Source: Kiritimatiellia bacterium (GTDB lineage Bacteria; Verrucomicrobiota; Kiritimatiellia; CAIQIC01; Lenti-01). From it: a stretch of DNA of 53,212 bases. Both the position numbers and the translations under genes were made by a program. Below, in pieces: positions 47,627 to 53,212 of the stretch. How positions within the stretch are numbered: position 1 is the first letter of the stretch; each line of letters starts with the position of its first letter. The stretch lies in the NCBI GenBank assembly GCA_017458625.1, contig JAFTAH010000043.1, positions 1 to 53,212 of the forward strand, read 5' to 3'. Under the pieces are notes generated by a model. The model was not told the DNA's origin, did not search any database, and saw only the letters and a program-made list of their open reading frames with translations.

Positions 47627-48934
47627 ATGAAAAAAGCCGCAATTTTCGCCCTTTCCATCGCATTCGTCCTTTCCGCCCTTGCCCAAGGTCCCGGCGGAGG
47701 AGGCGGCGGTTTCAACCCTGGCGGCGGTGGAGGCTCTTCCGGGGCCTTCAACTACGACTCCATCGCCTCTGACACCACCAACGCCGACCACACCGTCTAC
47801 CGCACCGACGGTGGCCTCCTCTACCGCTACGTCTCCGCCCCCGCCTCCATCGCCCCGCCCGCTACCGTCACCGCCCTCGCCGACGGCCTCTTCGCCGGAT
47901 GTTCCACCCTCGTCACCGCCGACCTCTTCGCCACCGCCATCACGGAAATCCCCTCCGACTGCTTCGCAGGCTGCACCTCCCTGGAAACGATACGCCTCCC
48001 CGACACCTGCACCGCCATCGGCCCCAACGCCTTCGCCGGATGCATCGCCCTCGCCAACGTCGACGCCCCAGCCGTCGCTACCATCGCCATGGATGCCTTC
48101 CGCGGTTGCGCCGCGCTTGCCGCAATCCCCGCCGCCGCAACCGAAATCGGAAACTACGCCTTCACCCAATCCGGCCTGACCGCCGTCGATGCCGACGGCC
48201 TCACCCTCGGCGCCGGAGCATTCGCCGGCTGCGAATCCCTCACCTCCCTCCAACACGCGCCCGACGCACTCCCTGCCGCCCTCTGCACCGGATGCTCCGC
48301 CCTCGACTTCCCCAACCTCGTCGGCAAAACCATCGGCCCCGCCGCCCTCGCCGGAATCCCCACCACCGCCTTCACCGTCAGTTCCGCTACCACCTTCGGC
48401 GACTCCTCCCTCGCCGCCGACTCCGCCACCCTCGCCACCGTCTTCGACCTAGCCGACGACGCCCTCCCCGCCTACACCGACACCGCCTTTCTCGGCCGTT
48501 CCGTCGGCTTCACCCCCTCCGGGACCTCCGACACCGCCCCCCTCGGTGCCTTCCACCTCGTCACCTGGCTCCAGGACCAGGCCACCGCCGAAGACCCCCT
48601 CGTCGAGACGCCAGCTGCCTACGACTCCGACACCCTCGACACCTGGCTCAAAACCCCGGACAACGCCGAAACCTACGCCTACGCCTCGCAAATCGAGGCC
48701 GCCCCCGCCTTCGCCGCGCTCACCTTCTCCGACGACGGCCAAGGCTTCGTCGTCGTCCCCCCCGACGAGGGCATCTCCGTCTCCGCCATCCCCGTCGCCT
48801 GCTACTCCCTCTCCGCCGGCGCCCCCGAATGGCTCGCCACCAATCTCGTCCAGGACCCTGATTCCGGCGTCTACTACCCCACCGAGGAAACCTCCGTCTG
48901 CTTCGCCACCCTCCGCTTCTCCTGGTCCTGGTGA
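47627..48934 (+). CDS. Secreted BspA-type leucine-rich repeat (LRR_5) protein
   Basis: 435 residues with a signal peptide (MKKAAIFALSIAFVLSALAQ) followed at once by a Gly-rich stretch (GPGGGGGGFNPGGGGGSSG). Residues about 75-260 contain BspA-like repeats of the form A-F-x-G-C-x-x-L (LFAGCSTLV, CFAGCTSLET, AFAGCIALAN, AFRGCAALAA, AFAGCESLTS). The C-terminal part is unassigned and ends SVCFATLRFSWSW, an aromatic end that may matter for export. Such proteins are surface or extracellular binding proteins. AAAGGA lies before the ATG. Almost all third positions are C. Confidence 0.85.
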   Translation: MKKAAIFALSIAFVLSALAQGPGGGGGGFNPGGGGGSSGAFNYDSIASDTTNADHTVYRTDGGLLYRYVSAPASIAPPATVTALADGLFAGCSTLVTADLFATAITEIPSDCFAGCTSLETIRLPDTCTAIGPNAFAGCIALANVDAPAVATIAMDAFRGCAALAAIPAAATEIGNYAFTQSGLTAVDADGLTLGAGAFAGCESLTSLQHAPDALPAALCTGCSALDFPNLVGKTIGPAALAGIPTTAFTVSSATTFGDSSLAADSATLATVFDLADDALPAYTDTAFLGRSVGFTPSGTSDTAPLGAFHLVTWLQDQATAEDPLVETPAAYDSDTLDTWLKTPDNAETYAYASQIEAAPAFAALTFSDDGQGFVVVPPDEGISVSAIPVACYSLSAGAPEWLATNLVQDPDSGVYYPTEETSVCFATLRFSWSW

Positions 48935-49345
48935 CAAAAGAGGAACAGACCCTGTATAATTGTTTTGAAAAAGGCGGAGCTGACGTCCGAACAGAGGCGC
49001 CATCCTTTCGTCGGCCTTGATGATTTCGATGTACTTCCGCAAGACCTTCCGGGCCGCCAGCAGCGACACCCCTCCTGTGGTACGCCGAAGCGGCTCGGGC
49101 GAGGCGGAAAGCGGTCCAAATGCGGCGAAATTAAACCACCCTGCAATGTTATGGTACGCGCGGAGGCGAGAGGCAATCCAAAATCGGGCTTTTTCGCATT
49201 TTTTGAACCAAAACCAGCCCCCTTGTTGCCAATGATGTGGCAAGGCCGCCTCGGCGGGAAAAGAGCGGGTGGGGAAGCGGGAAATGAGGCCGTCCCCCCA
49301 TAAAAATGTCTAAAGGGGACAAAGTACGGGCGAAATATCAATTGG
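48935..49345. other. Spacer after the LRR gene
   Basis: No supported gene. A -10-like TATAAT is at 48954. On the minus strand the frame reading RKVLRKYIEIIKADERMAPL (about 48985-49050) has a protein-like composition and may be a gene remnant, but I recognise no family. Confidence 0.35.
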
Positions 49346-49420
49346 ACACTGGCAACATTGGTATTGGCAACATTTCCACATTGGCAACATTCGCAACCAC
49401 GCGAAAAGTGTTGCCAGTGT
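49346..49420. repeat. Three TGGCAACATT repeats plus an inverted copy
   Basis: TGGCAACATT at 49350, 49365 and 49382 (steps 15 and 17 bp); ACACTGGCAACA (49346-49357) is mirrored exactly by TGTTGCCAGTGT (49409-49420). It lies 24 bp beyond the sensor kinase stop. Confidence 0.75.
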
Positions 49421-49443
49421 GAGAGTGGTGCCAGTTTCCAGTT

Positions 49444-51090
49444 TCAATTTCCAATGGGAGCAGGCGCGGGGGCGAGGGGGAGGGTGACCTCGAAGCGGGC
49501 GCCGCCGGAGGGGGAGGAGAAGCAGCGGACGGAGCCGCCGGCGGAGGTGGCGACGGCGCGGACGAGGGCGAGTCCGAGGCCGCTGCCGGGGGTGGCACGG
49601 GCGGCGTCGGCGCGCCAGAAGCGGCGGAATACGAGGTCGCGTTCGGAGGGGGGGACGCCGGGGCCGGTGTCATCGACGGAGAGGACGGCGGAGGAGGCGT
49701 CGGTGCGGAGGGTGAGGGTGACGCGTCCGCCGGGCGGGGTGAATTTCAGGGCGTTGTCGAGGAGGTTGCCGACGAGTTGCTGGAGGCGTCCGGGGTGTCC
49801 GCGGACGGGGACGGGGGCGGTGGGGAGGTCGGCGGAGAGGGTGAGGTGGCGGTCTTCGGCGTCGGCGGCGTAGAGGTCGCAGACACGGCGGGTTTCGGCG
49901 GCGAGGTCGACGGGGGCGGGAGGTGCGGGGTCGAGTCCGCTGGCGGCGCGGGAGACGTCGAGGGTGGCTTCGATGAGGGCGAGCATGGCGTCGGTTTCGG
50001 CGGCGACATCGGTGGGGAGGTCGTCCGGGGGCATGGCGCCGGTGGCGGCGAGCTCGGCGGCGGCACGGAGGCGTGTGAGGGGGGTGCGGAGGTCGTGGGC
50101 GATGTCGTCGGCGAGGGTGCGGAGTTCGGCGACGAGGCGTTCGTTGGAGTCGCACATGGCGTTGAAGGCGTCGCCGAGCTCGCCGAGTTCGGAGCCGTAG
50201 CGGGAGGGGGGGACGCGGCGGCGGAGGTTGCCGTCGGCGATGTCGCGGGCGGCGACGGACACGGAGGAGATGGCGCGGACGACGTGGGAGGCAAACCAGC
50301 GGGCGGCGAGGAGGGCGGGGAGGAGGGATACGAGGAGGGCGAGGAGGAGTTGGACGCCGAGGTGGCGGACGTAATGGGCTTCCGGGGAGAGGTCGGCGCC
50401 GATGGCGAGGAAGGCGCCGTCCGGGAGGGCGGCGGCGTAGACCTTGGAGGTTCGAGGGCGGCCGGTGTCGTCGGGGGCGCGGACGCGGAAGGAAGTGCGG
50501 CCGAGGCGGACGGCGGCGGCGATGGCGTCGAGGAGGGCGGGGTCATGGGAGGAGCGGAGGAGCTCGGCGCCGTCGGGGGCGAGGAGGAGGAACTGCAGGG
50601 CGTGGGGGCCGTTGTCGAAGGATTTTTCGGCGAAGACCTCGGCGAGGAAGGCGGTGTCGCCGGTTTTGCAGGGGGCGGGCGGGGCGGCGAGGGAGGCGTC
50701 GGGGCGGAAGCGGAAGTCGAGGAAGGCGCCGGGGGTGTCGGGGTCGGGGGCGATGGCGGCCCAGCCGCCGGTGGCGTCGTCGGAAGTAGCGGGGAGGCGG
50801 AGGGTGAGGACGGGGGGCGCGGGGAGGGCGGCGGCGGCGGGCAGGGGGTCGGCGTCGTGCCTGGGGACGGGGCCGGGGATTTCCTCGCCGGAGAGGTATT
50901 CCCACTTGAGCTCGCGGAGCATCTGGAGCTGCTGGTTGCGGGCGGCGGCGCGGAAGTGGCGGAGTCCGGCGAGGGAGAGCCACAGGCCGCCGGCGAGGAG
51001 GACGAGGACGGTGACGGCGACGTGGGCGACGGCCAGGCGGGTACGGAGGGATTGCGCCGCGGGGCGGCGGGGGGCGTCAGCCGAGGACAT
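49444..51090 (-). CDS. Sensor histidine kinase
   Basis: 548 residues: membrane segment about 18-42, a long periplasmic part (about 43-243), a second membrane segment (about 244-265), HAMP (about 266-320), HisKA with phospho-acceptor His332 (DDIAHDLRTPLTRLR), and an HATPase domain (N box NLLDNALKFTPPGG, G1 DDTGPGVP, G2 GSGLGLALV). The layout is that of OmpR-partner kinases such as CusS/QseC. The start at 51090 overlaps the regulator gene by 14 bp. The signal is unknown; the Cys141-containing sensor part has no recognised domain. Confidence 0.92.
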   Translation of the reverse strand: MSSADAPRRPAAQSLRTRLAVAHVAVTVLVLLAGGLWLSLAGLRHFRAAARNQQLQMLRELKWEYLSGEEIPGPVPRHDADPLPAAAALPAPPVLTLRLPATSDDATGGWAAIAPDPDTPGAFLDFRFRPDASLAAPPAPCKTGDTAFLAEVFAEKSFDNGPHALQFLLLAPDGAELLRSSHDPALLDAIAAAVRLGRTSFRVRAPDDTGRPRTSKVYAAALPDGAFLAIGADLSPEAHYVRHLGVQLLLALLVSLLPALLAARWFASHVVRAISSVSVAARDIADGNLRRRVPPSRYGSELGELGDAFNAMCDSNERLVAELRTLADDIAHDLRTPLTRLRAAAELAATGAMPPDDLPTDVAAETDAMLALIEATLDVSRAASGLDPAPPAPVDLAAETRRVCDLYAADAEDRHLTLSADLPTAPVPVRGHPGRLQQLVGNLLDNALKFTPPGGRVTLTLRTDASSAVLSVDDTGPGVPPSERDLVFRRFWRADAARATPGSGLGLALVRAVATSAGGSVRCFSSPSGGARFEVTLPLAPAPAPIGN

Positions 51091-51745
51091 AGCCAAAGCC
51101 TCGGACGGTGCGGAGGAGCTTGCGCGGGAAGTCGCGGTCGATCTTCTCGCGGAGGCGGCAGATGCGGGTTTCGACGACGTTGGTGCCGGGGTCGAAGTCG
51201 TAGCCCCAGACGCCTTCGAGGATGGTGGTGCGGGCGACGACGCGACCGGCGTGGCGCATGAGGTATTCGAGGAGCTGGTATTCGAGGCGCTGGAGGTCGA
51301 TGGGGCGGCCGTCGCGCTGGACGCGGTGGGTCAGGAGATCCATTTCGAGGTCGGCCACGCGGAGGGAGGCCGCGCCGGGGGCGGCGGAGGCGCGGCGCAG
51401 GAGGGCCTGGACGCGGGCGAGGAGCTCGGCGAAGGAGAACGGCTTGGCGAGGTAGTCGTCGCCGCCCGCTTCGAGGCCCGCAATCTTGCTTTCGACCGAG
51501 GCGCGAGCCGAAAGGACGATGACAGGCACGGCGCGACCGGCGGCGCGGAGGCGGCGGATCAGCTCCAGGCCGTCGAGCCTGGGGAGCATGATGTCGGCGA
51601 TGATGGCGTCGAAGGCGCCTTCGAGGGCGAGGTGCAGGCCTTCCTCGCCGTCGGCGGCGCGGGTGCAGGCGAAACCGGCCTCGTGGAAGCCTCGCGCGAC
51701 GAACGCGGCGGTCTTGTCGTCGTCTTCGATGATCAGCAGGTTCAT
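51077..51745 (-). CDS. Response regulator, OmpR/PhoB family
   Basis: 222 residues. Receiver with acidic pocket EDD (7-9), phospho-acceptor Asp51 and the conserved Lys in YLAKPF; then a winged-helix DNA-binding domain (about 127-222; RLEYQLLEYLMRHAGRVVART...TNVVETRICRLREKID...TVRGFGYVL). It forms a pair with the overlapping downstream kinase. The closest pattern is CusR/QseB-type. Targets are unknown. Confidence 0.94.
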   Translation of the reverse strand: MNLLIIEDDDKTAAFVARGFHEAGFACTRAADGEEGLHLALEGAFDAIIADIMLPRLDGLELIRRLRAAGRAVPVIVLSARASVESKIAGLEAGGDDYLAKPFSFAELLARVQALLRRASAAPGAASLRVADLEMDLLTHRVQRDGRPIDLQRLEYQLLEYLMRHAGRVVARTTILEGVWGYDFDPGTNVVETRICRLREKIDRDFPRKLLRTVRGFGYVLG

Positions 51746-51810
51746 GGCACGGGAAGTCTACACCTGCGGAAGAAGTCGCGTCCATTGCGGAAACGGAGAT
51801 TGCCAAGATG

Positions 51811-52404
51811 TCATGTTGGGGCGAGGCGGGCGCCGACGAGGACGGCGGGGAGGGCGGCGGGGAGGAAGCCGAGTGCGGAACCAAGGAGGAAATCCAGCGA
51901 CGAGCACGGAGCGAGGGCTAAGGCGAGATTGAGCGCGGCACCGGGAAGAGGGGCCAGCCGGAGCAGGGCGATGGCCAGGACGGGATGTCGCCGGAGCCGT
52001 CGCAGGAGAGCAGAATCCTGCGGCCCGGCGGGCGGGTGGCGGGTGGTTTTCCGCGCGAGGGCGAATTCCGCCCACGCGCCGGCGAGCGTACCGAGGAGAT
52101 TTGCGGCCAGTCCAAGGGGCAGGCCGAGGAGAAATCCCGCCGCCGTGGAGAGGGGGAGGCGCGGGAGCCCGACGGCGACGGCGGCGGCGGTGGCGAGCGT
52201 GACCAACGAGAAGGCTGGCACGGTTCCCAGGCGTCCGAGGGGGGCTCTCCACAGGGGGGCGCGGCGGGCAAGCCATGCGGCGGCGTCCGAACCGATCCAG
52301 AGGGGCAGGAGCAGTAGCAGGGCGATCAGTAGGAAGTAGGTGCCGAAGACGCGGCTCGCCTTCGGGAGCCGGAGGGCCGGGGCGGATGGAGGGGGCGTTG
52401 TCAT
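51811..52404 (-). CDS. VTT-domain (TVP38/TMEM64, DedA-related) membrane protein
   Basis: 197 residues. Membrane segments at about 22-36, 65-80 and 86-110, the VTT core GFLLGLPLGLAANLLGTLAGAWAEF, and near the end LPGAALNLALALAPCSSLDFLLGSALGFLP, the re-entrant region typical of the family. VTT proteins are linked to lipid scrambling/transport. It overlaps the GT39 gene by 4 bp, so both are cotranscribed. Confidence 0.83.
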   Translation of the reverse strand: MTTPPPSAPALRLPKASRVFGTYFLLIALLLLLPLWIGSDAAAWLARRAPLWRAPLGRLGTVPAFSLVTLATAAAVAVGLPRLPLSTAAGFLLGLPLGLAANLLGTLAGAWAEFALARKTTRHPPAGPQDSALLRRLRRHPVLAIALLRLAPLPGAALNLALALAPCSSLDFLLGSALGFLPAALPAVLVGARLAPT

Positions 52405-53212
52405 GGGGTGGCGGCGTCGAAGGCGGTCCAGACATAGCTTCTCGACCCGACGCGGAAAGCGCCGGCGGGACGGTCAGCGGCGGGCGGGAAGCGGTCGGCG
52501 AGGTCGTCGGCGAGGGAGGCCGGGAACACGGCGAGGCCGCGGCCAAGTGTGTGCATGGCGGCGAGGGCTTCGTCGTCGTCCTCGACGCGTAGGCCGGTGC
52601 GGTTGGCATGGAGGGAAAGGGTTTCGCCGTTGATGCGATAGAGGAGAAGGCGGTCGGATGGGGCGGGGAGGTGGCGGGCGGCGAGCGGGGCGATGTCGCG
52701 CGGGACCTTGAAGGTGTTCAGGAGGGGCTTGGCGGCCGAAATGACGGCAAACAGGATGAGCGCGGAGGCGAGAAGGGGCCGGGCGTGGGGACGTAGGCGC
52801 AAAGGGAGGGCATCGGGCCACGCGGCGGCCAGGCCGATGGCGAGAGGGGGGATGGAAAGGAGGATGTAGACGTTCCGCTTGCAGACAGGGACGGAGAAGA
52901 ACACGACGACGAATGCCGCCCATGCGGCGAGACGCCGGAAGAGGGACGGATCGCGCTGGCGCAGGATGCGGGCGGCAGCGGGCAACAGGAGCGTCCAGGG
53001 AAGGAATTGGAGCAGGAGGTGCGGGAGGAAGTAGAGGGGGCCGTGGCGGTGTCCGCCCACCGCGCCGGCGGCCCGCGAGAGGTTCTGGGAGAACAGGATG
53101 TTGCGGAGCCAGTCGTCCGGGGCGTGGGCGAGCCAGCGGGCGGCGGCGAGCCAGATGGCGGCGGGCAGGACCGACACGGCGGCGGCGAGGGCGAGGCGGG
53201 CGGCGGCGCGGC
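52401..53212 (-). CDS. GT39-family glycosyltransferase (ArnT/PMT-like), 5' end outside window
   Basis: The open frame runs through the window edge with no start that fits; only the C-terminal part (about 270 residues) is seen. NILFSQNLSRAAGAVGGHRHGPLYFLPHLLLQFLPWTLLL is the conserved periplasmic/membrane region of ArnT-like lipid-dependent sugar transferases, followed by VCKRNVYILLSIPPLAIGLA (R-x-Y motif) and a soluble C-terminal domain. It probably transfers a sugar from polyprenyl phosphate to a surface lipid. Confidence 0.8.
   Translation of the reverse strand, partial: RAAARLALAAAVSVLPAAIWLAAARWLAHAPDDWLRNILFSQNLSRAAGAVGGHRHGPLYFLPHLLLQFLPWTLLLPAAARILRQRDPSLFRRLAAWAAFVVVFFSVPVCKRNVYILLSIPPLAIGLAAAWPDALPLRLRPHARPLLASALILFAVISAAKPLLNTFKVPRDIAPLAARHLPAPSDRLLLYRINGETLSLHANRTGLRVEDDDEALAAMHTLGRGLAVFPASLADDLADRFPPAADRPAGAFRVGSRSYVWTAFDAATP

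Noticed and set aside
48985-49243. Minus-strand open frame with RKVLRKYIEIIKADERMAPL
   Set aside because: Composition is protein-like for about 40 codons, but it runs on antisense into the LRR gene and matches no family I know; noted only in the spacer entry.
49346-49420. CRISPR array
   Set aside because: Only three 10-bp direct repeats with 5-7 bp between; no 28-36 bp repeats, no spacers and no cas genes.
49777-51261. Plus-strand open frame opposite the sensor kinase
   Set aside because: Gly/Glu/Val-rich shadow; kinase motifs are complete on the minus strand.

Overview
This is a GC-rich bacterial chromosomal window with about 45 protein genes, one tRNA and an unusually dense set of intergenic repeats. 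There is no plasmid, phage or CRISPR module. The gene content fits a Gram-negative-like organism: kdsD (KDO pathway), several lipoproteins, BamE-like proteins, phosphatidylserine/phosphatidylethanolamine synthesis, cardiolipin synthase and a UbiA-family prenyltransferase. The large secreted proteins of Ig-like, beta-helix and LRR_5 type, the EfpL-type EF-P and the many short palindromic spacers make me think of the PVC group (Verrucomicrobiota, Kiritimatiellota or Lentisphaerota). That placement is an inference and needs a marker-gene tree.

Layout. 1-6.9 kb: an IR-bounded repeat, psd-pssA, ackA(-), rpsU(-), EfpL(-), then an anti-sigma-type ATPase, a lipoprotein, nrdR and an unknown gene joined by overlaps. 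7-9 kb: thiamin salvage operon tenA-thiD(-) behind a clear sigma70 promoter and TPP riboswitch. 9-12.5 kb: an 841-residue secreted protein and a small lipoprotein. 12.9-17.4 kb: ilvB-ilvN and an acyl-CoA synthetase. 17.8-23.5 kb (all minus): degT, a DUF4139-like secreted protein, an AI-2E-type permease and an alpha/beta hydrolase in one overlapping operon, with tyrS upstream. 24.2-30 kb: GH13 amylase-like enzyme, HD hydrolase, a zinc-ribbon/PTS-EIIA fusion, kdsD and a TIM-barrel isomerase. 30.3-33.6 kb: BamE-like protein, an orphan hypF and tRNA-Val(GAC). 33.7-40.2 kb: a 47-residue ORF, two glycosyltransferases, a membrane protein, an RsuA-type pseudouridine synthase, cardiolipin synthase and a MenA-like prenyltransferase. 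40.8-49 kb: phosphomannomutase, MTA/SAH deaminase, DUF2752, DUF4234 and two secreted proteins with glycine-rich segments. 49.4-53.2 kb (minus): a sensor kinase/response regulator pair, a VTT-domain protein and a GT39 protein that runs off the window.

The most unusual content lies between the genes. I count at least eight repeat families: IR-bounded elements (two copies of one; one of another with an apparent 11-bp target duplication; a 155-bp MITE whose end supplies the stop codon of an HD gene), a 93-bp palindromic unit, a hairpin element at 3' ends, TTCCA-N5-TGGAA dyads, a 45-bp element with core CGTAAACTCA that occurs once in frame inside hypF, GGCAACGG/CCGTTGC palindromes, and degenerate tandem arrays of fixed 8, 9 or 10 bp period with a constant core and variable remainder. 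Modules are shared and shuffled between spacers. The most notable protein is the zinc-ribbon/PtsN-type EIIA fusion. Plus-strand G/C skew also changes sign in blocks that ignore gene direction.
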